Positions 37,490-45,208 of a DNA stretch of 45,208 nt are shown here, in pieces (position 1 is the stretch's first letter; the number at the start of each line of letters is the position of its first letter). This DNA comes from Campylobacterales bacterium (lineage in GTDB: Bacteria > Campylobacterota > Campylobacteria > Campylobacterales > Sulfurimonadaceae). Location of the stretch: contig JAJRQV010000054.1 of NCBI GenBank assembly GCA_024280035.1, positions 1 to 45,208 of the forward strand. Reading direction: 5' to 3'. The notes beneath the pieces are model-generated. The model worked only from the letters and a program-made list of their open reading frames with translations, did no database searches and was not told the DNA's origin. Position numbers and translations under genes: made by a program.

Positions 37490-37936
37490 TATGGTAGAAC
37501 AACGGCAGCTTCTTTACATTTGTAAAGAAGAGGAAAGTCCGGGCTGCAGTGAGACAGGGTTCCATCTAACGGATGGCCATGGTAACATGAGGGAAAGTGC
37601 AACAGAAAATGTACCGCCACGTTTGATAGGCTAAGCAGTGTGTTAATCTAAGGTCGATGGCAATGCCGTAAGCATTGGTGTGCTTTAGTAACATAGCGCT
37701 TAGCGTAGGGTAGAGGGGCTTACCTCTTTGCCCGTTCAAATAGTGGTAAGGGTGAAAAGGTGGGGTAAGAGCCTACCAGTCCTCTCAGTAATGCTAGGAG
37801 CTTGAAAACCCAACCCGCAGCAAGAAGCAGATGGTTACAGTCTTACAATGTAATGCTTCGCTAGAGGTTTGTAGTAATACAAACAGTAGATGAATTGCCG
37901 TTTAAAAACAGAACCCGGCTTATTGTTCTGCCATAC
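37490..37936 (+). ncRNA. rnpB: RNase P RNA (class A)
   Basis: The catalytic RNA that trims tRNA 5' leaders. Conserved core pieces are present in order: GAGGAAAGTCCGGGCT near the 5' end, the ACAGAAAA region, GGTAAGGGTGAAAAGGTGGG followed by GTAAGAGCC, CCCGCAGCAAG, and the 3' ACAGAACCCGGCTTA that closes P4. The ends pair to form P1 (TGGTAGAACAA with TTGTTCTGCCA). The total of about 447 bases is longer than many bacterial homologues, with extra length in the peripheral helices. Ends are set from P1 and the upstream -10 box. Confidence 0.95.
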
Positions 37937-38042
37937 TTATTGATTTCTTATTTCTAATATTAATAACCTTATTTCTATTATTGCCTTTCAATTTCAGTGT
38001 TTTAATCATTTATTTTTTTTATTTCTGTAGTTATTTTATTGT

Positions 38043-38625
38043 GGTGCTCTCTTACTTTCTTCGACCGCGAATGAAAGTAATCAAAACTAGCCATGGTGAT
38101 TTTCCAAAGGAAAAAGTTTCTTTAGTAAAGAAGCTCTCTCAATGGCTTTGAACTCGGTAGCTACAGAGTGCCTTCATTCCACTTTATTTTTTCCTAAAAA
38201 CTCAAAACTCGCTTTGCTCAGACAGTTGAGTTTTTTTAACGGAAACAATAAAGTTCCATTCAGTTCTGTAGATGTTTCAATGCAAGTAGATAAGGTAACG
38301 CATCTATTAATGTAAAAGCTTTGCTTTTATCCCTGCCTAACATAACAAAGAATAAAACTATTCTAAAAGATGTTTCACAGAAACCTTAGTTTCTGAATTA
38401 ATAGTGCGTTACCGCTTGGGATGTGGCAGAGCATCTGCAGAGCCAAAAGGAGAGATAGCTTTAGCGTTAAAAAAATGCAACTGTCTGAGCAAAGCGAGTT
38501 TCAGGTTTTTAGCTAAAGTTTCTTTGCAGAGAGGGCACTTGATAGCGGTCAAGCTTGAAGCCAGCAGAGCGAGCTTTTTACTTACCTTTTCGCGACCGAA
38601 AAAGTGAGGGAGTATCATAATAAAA
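38043..38625. repeat. 580-bp imperfect palindromic (MITE-like) element
   Basis: The whole segment folds back on itself. Outer arms 38043-38090 and 38577-38625 match as inverted repeats at roughly 70%. A middle pair contains a perfect 22-base inverted match (38206-38227 against 38479-38500), extended by CGTTAAAAAAA-type sequence on the inner side. Further in, 38294-38310 pairs with 38398-38413 (one base missing) and CTGTAGATG with CATCTGCAG. Small perfect hairpins sit at 38313-38329 (TAAAAGC/GCTTTTA) and 38378-38395 (CAGAAAC/GTTTCTG). The left tip 38052-38080 alone forms TTACTTTC/GAAAGTAA. No transposase is present. Overlapping opposite-strand reading frames at 38404-38618 are by-products of the palindrome. 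Confidence 0.75.
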
Positions 38626-38877
38626 TGGCTACTTAGGTAAAAAATCCAAATGATAAATTATAAGAATATTATATGGGTGTTTTAAAGCTAATAGTAATGT
38701 CTTGATTTCTTTGTCAAAAGTGGAAATTTATTCACTGGGGTGTGATTTCAAGAATCTTAAATGAACTAAACCTCTGACCTTTAAATAAATTTTCAAACAA
38801 TCATTCCTAACAATAACTTTCTTAACTTCTTTTTGATAAAATACTATATATTAAATCATATTTTTTAAGGTGTAAAA
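38626..38877 (+). other. AT-rich spacer before type IIG gene
   Basis: No gene or strong repeat seen. A possible -10 region (TAAAAT or TACTAT, about 38837-38846) and the AAGGTG ribosome binding site at 38867-38872 lie at its right end. Confidence 0.5.
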
Positions 38878-41800
38878 TTGTCAATATTTCAAAAATCAGT
38901 TTTAAACAATGCTAGTCAAGATGAAAGCAAAGTAGCTCTTAGATGGGCAGAATATCAAAAGTATTTATCTAAAATAGAATTTATAAAAACTGTTAAAGAA
39001 GAAAAATATCAAGATGGATTTTTAAAAGATATTTTTGAGAACTGCTTAGGCTATACACTTGACAGCACTAACCCTGATGATTTTAATCTTGAAAGAGAAA
39101 AGAAGAACGAAACAGACGGAAAAAAAGCGGATGGTGTTATATATGTAAATAACGAAGTTATCGGCATAATAGAACTTAAAGCACAAGATACTAAAAACCT
39201 TGATAAGATAGAAGCACAAGCATTTAACTATCACAACTCACATTCAAACTCAAAATATATAATTATCTCTAACTTTGATGAATTAAGATTATATATAGAT
39301 AAAAAAACGGCTTATGAAAAGTTTTCACTTTTTAATCTTAACTATGAGGAATTTAAAAAACTTCATCTACTACTATCGTATGAAAGTATCAAAGAGAATA
39401 TTCCACAAAAACTAAAAGACAAATCAGCTTCATTTGAACAAGATATATCTAAAAATTTATATAAAGATTTTTCAGCATTTAGAATACATCTTTTTGAAAA
39501 CTTAGTAAAAAACAACTTGTTAGATAAAGCCTTACTTCTTAGACTTACTCAAAAATTATGCGATAGAATTATATTTATACTATTTGCAGAAGATAGAGGG
39601 CTGTTAACAGCTAATACTATTAAAGAGATACGAGAAAGACATCAAAGTGATGGTTTTGGCGATAGAAGTATGTATGACTACTTCAAACTTTATTTTGATG
39701 CTATAAATAAAGGGAATGAGAGATTAAATATTCCTAAATATAATGGTGGTTTATTTGCGGTAGATGAAACTCTTGATAGTTTAATCATAGATGATAATGT
39801 ACTTGACTTAGAAGCCCAAGCATTAAGTGATTATGATTTTATGAGTGATGTGTCAGTTAATATTTTAGGGCATATTTTTGAGCAAAGTTTAACAGACTTA
39901 GAAGAGATAAATGCTTCAATCAATGATACGGAATTTGACAATAAACAATCCAAAAGAAAAAAAGATGGTGTTTTTTACACTCCTGAATATATAACTAAGT
40001 ATATAGTAGATAATACTCTTGGTAAACTTTGTAATGATAAAAGAGAAGAATTGAATCTTACAGAACTTACAGCACCTAAAAATCCAAAAAAACCCACTAA
40101 AAAAGAGCAAATTACAAAAGACAACTTAGAAGAGTATCTAAACTGGTTATTAAATATAAAAATCTTAGACCCTGCTTGTGGTAGTGGTGCATTTTTAAAT
40201 CAAGCCTTAGACTTCTTAATATCAGAACATAATGCCCTACAAAAAGACCTAGTAGTTATGGGAGATTTAACAGCTTACTATGAGGTAGAAAAATCAATAC
40301 TTGAGAATAATCTTTATGGTGTAGATATAAATGAAGATGCCGTTGAGATAGCTAAACTCTCTTTATGGCTTAGAACAGCAAGTAAAGGGCGAGAACTTAC
40401 TAAACTTGCTGATAAAATTAAGTGTGGGAATAGTCTTATAGATGATAAAAATATTGTTGATAATGCTTTCGTATGGAATGAAGAGTTTTCGGAAGTTTTT
40501 GAAGATGGTGGCTTTGATGTAGTTATCGGTAACCCTCCATATTTAGGTGGAAGAGAATGGAAAAATAAAGAAACAGAAAATTATTTTATTTCAAAATATC
40601 AAGTTGCTGAGTATCAGTTTGATATGTATGTTCTATTTTGGGAGTTAGGCGTTAATCTCATGAGCAATGATGGCTTATTATCATTCATTACCCCAAATAC
40701 TTGGCTTAACAATCAATCAAATACGAAATTAAGAGAATTGATATTAGAAAATACTAGTATTACGGACATAGTAGATTATTCAAAAATAGAAGTTTTTGAT
40801 GATGCCACAGTATTAACAATAATCGCTACATTGAAAAAAGGGACATCAAATGGTAATACACAAGTGTTTCAGCCAATTAACGATGAGTTAATTGAAATAA
40901 ATAGTATTAATCAAAATATTTGGTTACAAAATGACCATCATATTATCAATATAAACTTATCTGAACAAGATAATATATTGTTAAAAAAGATAGAAGCAGT
41001 TTCAAGTGAGTTAGAATCAATTGCAAAAATAAAGTTTGGTGTTAAACTATATGAAAAAGGAAAAGGAAAGCCTAAGCAAGAATCATTATTTTCAAAAGAA
41101 AATATTTATGAAAGTAATGTAAAAATAGATGACTCATACAGAAAATACTTAACTGGAAAAGACATAAATAAATATTCATATTATTGGAATAATACTTGGG
41201 TTAAATATGGAGAAAACTTAGCCGCACCAAGAGAAAGAGAATTATTTAAAAATAAAAGAATTGTTGTGCGGAGAATTGTTGGGGATAGATTAATTTCAAT
41301 GTCTTTAAGTGAAGATTATGTAACAAGTCAATTATTGCAAATTGTTAAATTACATAATGAAGAATTAACCAATGTGGTGACTGCTATTTTAAACTCAAGT
41401 CTCATGATTTATTTTTTTAAGACAAAATATAATAGACAAGAAAAAACATTTCCTGAAATTAGAATCTATGAATTGGCAAGTTTACCAATAATAAAAAATA
41501 TTAACCCTAATATACAACTGAGTGCCAAAGTTGAGTTTATGATACAGCTTAATAAAAATCTAGAAGAAGCAAAATTAAACTTCATGAGCGAATTAGAAAT
41601 AGAAAAAATCCCAAAAAAATTACAAAACTTTGAGGAATTAGATTTTGATGAGTTTATTAAAGAGTATAAAAAAGCTAAAAGATTGAAGTTTGCTGATAAA
41701 CTGGAAGAAAGAAACTTTAAAAATGACTGGAAAGCACTTTTTGAAAATGATAGAAATATAGCATTAGATTTAAAGTCCCAAATTGATATAACAGATAAAG

Positions 41801-41886
41801 AGATTGATGAAATGGTCTATAAGCTTTATGGGCTTAGTGATGATGAAATTAAAATTATTGAAAACCTGTATGGATGTAAATATTGA
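38878..41886 (+). CDS. type IIG restriction-modification enzyme (nuclease-methyltransferase fusion)
   Basis: A 1,002-residue protein starting with TTG, supported by AAGGTG five bases upstream. The N-terminal nuclease has the PD-(D/E)xK pattern: Asp85 in KKADGVIYV and Glu99/Lys101 in GIIELKAQD. A helical linker follows (about 150-370). The N6-adenine methyltransferase has motif I ILDPACGSGAFLNQAL (Asp431) and motif IV VVIGNPPYLGG (Asn552). The target-recognition region is at about 690-930, and a terminal helical segment ends the protein. One polypeptide thus cuts and methylates a site using S-adenosylmethionine. BREX PglX is similar in the methylase part but has no such N-terminal nuclease, and no BREX genes are nearby. 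The intact gene lies between the palindrome and a coupled membrane protein. Confidence 0.9.
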   Translation: MSIFQKSVLNNASQDESKVALRWAEYQKYLSKIEFIKTVKEEKYQDGFLKDIFENCLGYTLDSTNPDDFNLEREKKNETDGKKADGVIYVNNEVIGIIELKAQDTKNLDKIEAQAFNYHNSHSNSKYIIISNFDELRLYIDKKTAYEKFSLFNLNYEEFKKLHLLLSYESIKENIPQKLKDKSASFEQDISKNLYKDFSAFRIHLFENLVKNNLLDKALLLRLTQKLCDRIIFILFAEDRGLLTANTIKEIRERHQSDGFGDRSMYDYFKLYFDAINKGNERLNIPKYNGGLFAVDETLDSLIIDDNVLDLEAQALSDYDFMSDVSVNILGHIFEQSLTDLEEINASINDTEFDNKQSKRKKDGVFYTPEYITKYIVDNTLGKLCNDKREELNLTELTAPKNPKKPTKKEQITKDNLEEYLNWLLNIKILDPACGSGAFLNQALDFLISEHNALQKDLVVMGDLTAYYEVEKSILENNLYGVDINEDAVEIAKLSLWLRTASKGRELTKLADKIKCGNSLIDDKNIVDNAFVWNEEFSEVFEDGGFDVVIGNPPYLGGREWKNKETENYFISKYQVAEYQFDMYVLFWELGVNLMSNDGLLSFITPNTWLNNQSNTKLRELILENTSITDIVDYSKIEVFDDATVLTIIATLKKGTSNGNTQVFQPINDELIEINSINQNIWLQNDHHIININLSEQDNILLKKIEAVSSELESIAKIKFGVKLYEKGKGKPKQESLFSKENIYESNVKIDDSYRKYLTGKDINKYSYYWNNTWVKYGENLAAPRERELFKNKRIVVRRIVGDRLISMSLSEDYVTSQLLQIVKLHNEELTNVVTAILNSSLMIYFFKTKYNRQEKTFPEIRIYELASLPIIKNINPNIQLSAKVEFMIQLNKNLEEAKLNFMSELEIEKIPKKLQNFEELDFDEFIKEYKKAKRLKFADKLEERNFKNDWKALFENDRNIALDLKSQIDITDKEIDEMVYKLYGLSDDEIKIIENLYGCKY

Positions 41887-42587
41887 AGAAAGCATTAAAT
41901 GTAGATACTTTTGGTGTAACTCAAATAATAAAAAGATTGGCACAACAACAGAATGACTTTGCAAAAATAACTAATAATTTTTTTAATAGTGAAGTTATGG
42001 AAAATCTGAGGAAACAGCAGAAAGATTTTATAAAAATTACTTCTACGTTTTTTAATAGTGAAGCTATACAAAAGTTGGCACAACAGCAAAATGAATTATA
42101 TAAAATTAATTCAAGTTTATTTAACAAAGAAGCAATTTTAGAGATTATTAATAGTCAAGAAATTGAAAAAATACAAAATAGCATTATTTTTGAAAATGAA
42201 AAAAGTGTTTATGATGATATTGTGCAGATATTATCTGAGATGTCTCCTGATATAAATATTTTTCTTAAATCACTAAAAGCTAAAAATTATAAAAAACTAA
42301 TTCTCGCAATAATTCTGCATTTTCTTCTTTATTCATTTTACTATTATCAGTTACATAATGAACTATTTAATAGTGATAAATACTACAAAATTAATAGAAA
42401 TAATGTCAGGGTGAGATTAACACCATCGATAGAGAATAGTAAAAATATTATTACTAAATTAAATAAAAATACATTTATTGAAAAGACAGATTCAAAAAAT
42501 GGTTGGATAAAAGTAAGGTTTGAGTTAGAAGATGGTATAGAAAAAGAAGGCTGGATTTTTAGAACAATGCTTACTAAAATGGATTAA
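41883..42587 (+). CDS. membrane protein with three 23-residue repeats and periplasmic SH3 domain
   Basis: A 234-residue protein whose TTG start overlaps the stop of the type IIG gene by TTGA, so it is translationally coupled to it. Residues 19-87 are three tandem 23-residue repeats with the pattern L-A-QQQN-F-KI---FFN-EAI. A helical stretch follows. One transmembrane helix lies at 139-157 (LILAIILHFLLYSFYYYQL) with KNYKK before it, which puts the repeats in the cytoplasm and the C-terminus in the periplasm. The C-terminal 60 residues are a bacterial SH3 domain (NNVRVRLTPS, IEKTDSKNGWIKVRF, GWIFRTML). No family is recognised. Coupling implies a role with the restriction enzyme, for example anchoring or sensing at the envelope; that is inference. 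Confidence 0.8.
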   Translation: MKKALNVDTFGVTQIIKRLAQQQNDFAKITNNFFNSEVMENLRKQQKDFIKITSTFFNSEAIQKLAQQQNELYKINSSLFNKEAILEIINSQEIEKIQNSIIFENEKSVYDDIVQILSEMSPDINIFLKSLKAKNYKKLILAIILHFLLYSFYYYQLHNELFNSDKYYKINRNNVRVRLTPSIENSKNIITKLNKNTFIEKTDSKNGWIKVRFELEDGIEKEGWIFRTMLTKMD

Positions 42588-42771
42588 ATTAACTTATTAT
42601 TTAAAACTTTTTTTTTTGGGGGGGGTCAAGACTTTGAGCGTTAGGGGTCAGGGATTTTATGAAAAAAACCACGATCATCACAATTGTCATACATAGAGTA
42701 AAATTGTGCTCAGGCGTTAAGACAGCGATGTAAGATGAATGCAGCTACTAGGCGTGTAAGTAAAGAGAATG
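42588..42771. other. spacer with T10-G8 tract and GGGGTCA remnants
   Basis: Ten T (42608-42617) run directly into eight G (42618-42625), followed by TCAAGACTTTGAGCGTTA and then GGGGTCAGGG at 42644-42653. Paired GGGGTCA boxes are reminiscent of the edges of single-strand (Y1-type) transposase elements. The poly-T may also serve as a terminator tail for the SH3 gene. No gene is seen. Confidence 0.4.
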
Positions 42772-42777
42772 TATAAT
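42772..42777 (+). promoter_or_regulatory. -10 element for the PepD-like gene
   Basis: TATAAT 36 bases before the ATG at 42814. The AAAGGAT ribosome binding site lies between them. Confidence 0.5.
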
Positions 42778-42813
42778 GTTTGATTAGTAATTTTTAAAGG
42801 ATATTAAACAAAT

Positions 42814-44175
42814 ATGGAAAATTTTTGGAATATAGTTAGACAAATTTGTGAAATACCACGTTGTAGTGGTCATACTATGGAAATGGAGACCTTTATTCGT
42901 AAATGGGTGAAACCTTATGGGTATGTGGTTAAAAGTGATAAGGCTGGTAATATTATCTGTTATCATGATGAAGCGACCTTAACCCTACAATCACACTATG
43001 ATATGCCTTGTTTGGGTGAAGCTCCTAATTTAGAGCTTATGGAAAAGATGGGGAAACTCTGTGCAACAGAGTCCACTTTAGGGGCAGATAGTGGTGTTGG
43101 TGTGGCGATGATGCTTCTTGCAATGCAAGATAAAAAGCCTGTTGATTGTCTGTTTACAGCAGATAAAGAGATGGGTCTTAAAGGGGCTACCGCCTTAGAA
43201 CTCACTATCAAAACCAAACATGTTCTTAATTTAAATGCACAAGAGAGTGAAGCTATTTTTATTGCTTGTGCGGGAGGTCTTGATTTGATTGGAACCTTAG
43301 AACTTAAACGTGCTAAAAGTGAAGGGGCTAAGTATTATGAGTGTAGTATTGATAAGCTTCCAGGAGGACATTCTGGTTTAGATATCGATAAAAATATTCC
43401 TAATGCCAACCTAGAGATGGTAAAACTTTTACAAAAAAATGATATTAAGCTGACGGGTATTTTGGGTGGTCAAAGTCCTAATGCTATTTCTGCGTCAGCA
43501 AAAGCTCTGTTTATCATCGAAGAGGGTTCTCATGTACCTAGGCAATTTAAAGAAGCTGTAAACCAAGAGCATGTTCATTGTTATGCAGATACCCAAAAGA
43601 TACTGTCAGCATTAGTTAACATGCCTCATGGGGTTAAAAAAGATAATAATATCTACAATATCCCTCATAGTAGCGTGAACTTTGCACAGATGAAAATTGA
43701 AGATGACAAGCTCATTGTTAAACTATCTCTTCGTTCTATGGATGGTATAGGTATGATGCAACTTGAAGAACAGACCCGTTCTTCTCTTAATAACTTTAAA
43801 TTTAAAATCAAAGAAGAGCATGTATACCCAGCATGGATTGTTGAAAAAAGTGAGTTTGCTCAGAGATTGTCTCATCGGGTTGAAGAGGTAGAAGGTTTTA
43901 TGGAATTTAAAGGGGTTCATGCAGGGTTAGAGTGTGCCGTACTTAAGCAGAAGGCTCCTAAACTTGAGTTTGCTTCTATTGGAGCAAACATTACAGGATC
44001 TAATACTACACGAGAGAGTATAGATATACGTTCAGTAGAACGCTTTAAAGAGATTGTTTATAAGTTTATTGATTCAGAGGCTGCTTTTGTTATTGAAGAG
44101 GCTGAGGCTCAAAAGAACAAGCCCTATCAAGGAACGAGAGAAAAGGGCACAAAAAACAAGAAAAACCGCCGTTAA
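42814..44175 (+). CDS. pepD: PepD-like M20 family protein with altered active site
   Basis: A 453-residue homologue of aminoacyl-histidine dipeptidase (PepD, peptidase C clan MH). It begins FWNIVRQICEIPRCSGH and keeps the first metal motif as LQSHYDMP (His61, Asp63) and the bridging aspartate in STLGADSGVGVAM (Asp92), plus LPGGHSGLDI and ACAGG. Where PepD normally has two adjacent glutamates it reads TADKEMGLKGA (Lys118-Glu119). The metal aspartate after LNL is Asn141 (LNLNAQE). The C-terminal metal histidine of the GxHSPxE motif is Asn397 (GSNTTRES). The canonical dipeptidase site therefore looks incomplete, and the protein may be inactive or have another substrate. Length is slightly below E. 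coli PepD (485). The lysine-rich tail is poorly conserved. Confidence 0.82.
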   Translation: MENFWNIVRQICEIPRCSGHTMEMETFIRKWVKPYGYVVKSDKAGNIICYHDEATLTLQSHYDMPCLGEAPNLELMEKMGKLCATESTLGADSGVGVAMMLLAMQDKKPVDCLFTADKEMGLKGATALELTIKTKHVLNLNAQESEAIFIACAGGLDLIGTLELKRAKSEGAKYYECSIDKLPGGHSGLDIDKNIPNANLEMVKLLQKNDIKLTGILGGQSPNAISASAKALFIIEEGSHVPRQFKEAVNQEHVHCYADTQKILSALVNMPHGVKKDNNIYNIPHSSVNFAQMKIEDDKLIVKLSLRSMDGIGMMQLEEQTRSSLNNFKFKIKEEHVYPAWIVEKSEFAQRLSHRVEEVEGFMEFKGVHAGLECAVLKQKAPKLEFASIGANITGSNTTRESIDIRSVERFKEIVYKFIDSEAAFVIEEAEAQKNKPYQGTREKGTKNKKNRR

Positions 44176-44360
44176 AACTCAAATAGCAAGTTCTCCTTAT
44201 GACTTGTTCCCCCACTTCTAACTCAAAAATTATTATTTATAAATGTTCAAAATAAAGGTATACCACTGATATTTGGACATACTTTTTAATTAAGTTTGAA
44301 GGTGAAGAAGAAGTGTATACTTTTAAAAATTTATGTTGTTATAAAATTGGTGGAACAAAT

Positions 44361-45208
44361 ATGAAAGAATTAAAACAAAACTCTGTGTTGGTAGAAACGC
44401 TCGATGATATGGGGAAGTTGGTAGATTACTCACTAATGCACAGGCTTAATTGCGATCCTGATGCCACAGAAAACGGTATTGACTACTCTCCTCGACAGGT
44501 ATTTACAGGGCATTATGTTCCTGTGAAACCAACTCCAATCAAAGACCCTCACTATATTGCACACAGTCAAACCTTTTTTAGTGAACTGGGATTTTCGGAT
44601 AGTTTGGCACAATCAGAGGACTTTATTCGTATGTTTTCTGGGGATCTTTCGCAGGTGCCCGAGTCGATGTCTAGGCTGGGCTGGGCATGTGGATATGCGC
44701 TGTCTATTTATGGAACGGAGTATTACCAGCAGTGTCCCTTCCAAACGGGAAATGCCTATGGTGATGGTCGTGCTATGTCCGTTTTTGAGGGTGTGATAAA
44801 TGGTAAACGTTGGGAAATGCAACTTAAGGGTGGTGGTCCTACGCCGTACTGTCGTGGTGCAGATGGTCGTGCCGTCTTACGTTCTAGTATTCGTGAGTTT
44901 TTAGCACAGGAGCATATGCATGCGCTTGGCGTTCCAACATCACGCTCCTTGAGTCTGTATACCTCAAAAACTGAGACCGTGAGGCGTCCATGGTTTTTTC
45001 AGGGATCGTATTCGAAAGATCCTGAAGTTATGATAGAAGAAGCTGTTGCTATCTCGACTCGGGTTGTACCCTCATTTATTCGAGTGGGGCAAGTTGAACT
45101 TTTTGGTCGCCGTGCTCGTAAAAATGAGCACCCCAAAGCGATGGAAGAACTTGAACAGATTGTCTTGCACTTGATTGATAGGGAGTACAGTGAGGATATT
45201 GATTTGAA
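44361..45208 (+). CDS. selO: protein adenylyltransferase SelO/YdiU family (3' partial)
   Basis: The frame is open from ATG 44361 to the right edge, showing 282 N-terminal codons of a protein normally about 480-500 residues. Family hallmarks are [16 protein letters not shown], the pseudokinase glycine-rich loop [18 protein letters not shown], the lysine in [20 protein letters not shown], and [26 protein letters not shown]. SelO transfers AMP from ATP to serine, threonine or tyrosine of target proteins and is linked to oxidative stress. GGTGGA precedes the start and TATAAA lies at 44340-44345. Base use is clearly more G+C-rich than its neighbours (codons such as tcg, ccc, ggg, cgc), suggesting acquisition from another lineage. 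Confidence 0.93.
   Translation, partial: MKELKQNSVLVETLDDMGKLVDYSLMHRLNCDPDATENGIDYSPRQVFTGHYVPVKPTPIKDPHYIAHSQTFFSELGFSDSLAQSEDFIRMFSGDLSQVPESMSRLGWACGYALSIYGTEYYQQCPFQTGNAYGDGRAMSVFEGVINGKRWEMQLKGGGPTPYCRGADGRAVLRSSIREFLAQEHMHALGVPTSRSLSLYTSKTETVRRPWFFQGSYSKDPEVMIEEAVAISTRVVPSFIRVGQVELFGRRARKNEHPKAMEELEQIVLHLIDREYSEDIDL

Noticed and set aside
38404-38618. Overlapping ORFs of 67 and 69 codons on opposite strands
   Set aside because: They lie inside the large palindrome, mirror each other and have no ribosome binding site; they are by-products of the inverted repeat.
38878-41886. BREX PglX or a type I restriction subunit
   Set aside because: The N-terminal PD-(D/E)xK nuclease fused to the methylase, and the lack of BREX or HsdR/HsdS genes, fit type IIG better.
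37936-42813. Site-specific integration into the rnpB 3' end
   Set aside because: No integrase is present and I found no duplicate of the rnpB end near the right border at 42.6-42.8 kb.
1-45208. CRISPR array, tRNA or rRNA genes
   Set aside because: No regularly spaced repeats, tRNA-like cloverleafs or rRNA core sequences were seen; rnpB is the only established RNA gene found.

Overview
The window is AT-rich DNA (roughly 35% G+C by eye) from a Campylobacterota (epsilonproteobacterial) chromosome, most like the Sulfurimonas group. The pointers are an OorDABC 2-oxoglutarate:ferredoxin oxidoreductase operon, a monomeric NADP-isocitrate dehydrogenase, a two-subunit class I fumarase, an FlgS-type flagellar kinase, the lolA/secA/Lol-permease block, and sensor kinases with the HQWKQPLN histidine box. 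Genus assignment is inference. ATP-citrate lyase is not in the window, so a reductive TCA cycle is suggested but not proven.

Layout. 0-4.1 kb: end of a DJ-1/PfpI gene, an O6-alkylguanine-DNA methyltransferase, a doubtful small ORF, metE and a split DUF1304 gene. 4.3-9.1 kb: dnaE with two internal stops, a small membrane protein and a secreted ankyrin protein. 9.1-16.6 kb: an M18 aminopeptidase, a reverse-strand set (glutaredoxin-like, unknown, broken membrane histidine kinase), flgS, a conserved exported protein, a zinc-ribbon membrane protein and lolA. 16.7-26.2 kb: secA and a Lol permease, a frameshifted periplasmic-sensor kinase, a broken AsmA/DUF3971 giant gene and mltG. 26.3-36.5 kb: the central carbon block icd, then mdh-fumarase alpha/beta-sucC-sucD-HMA protein-oorDABC, tightly spaced and closed by a terminator. 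36.6-38 kb: a small unknown protein, a divergent cold-shock-like protein and rnpB. 38-42.8 kb: an accessory insertion made of a ~580 bp imperfect palindrome, a type IIG restriction-modification enzyme and a translationally coupled membrane/SH3 protein with three 23-residue repeats. 42.8-45.2 kb: a PepD-like protein lacking several expected catalytic positions and the start of selO, which has a more G+C-rich codon style.

Functionally, the carbon block converts between isocitrate, 2-oxoglutarate, succinyl-CoA, succinate, fumarate and malate, and can run either oxidatively or reductively with ferredoxin. The secA, lolA, permease, AsmA and mltG genes form an envelope-biogenesis neighbourhood.

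Two things stand out. First, six genes between 3.8 and 25.3 kb, including essential dnaE, are interrupted by six in-frame stops and three reading-frame shifts, while no gene from 25.3 kb onward is. Second, the island after rnpB combines a giant palindrome, a type IIG enzyme and an unrecognised membrane partner, and is the best candidate for an undescribed system. All calls come from reading the sequence; no database search was possible.
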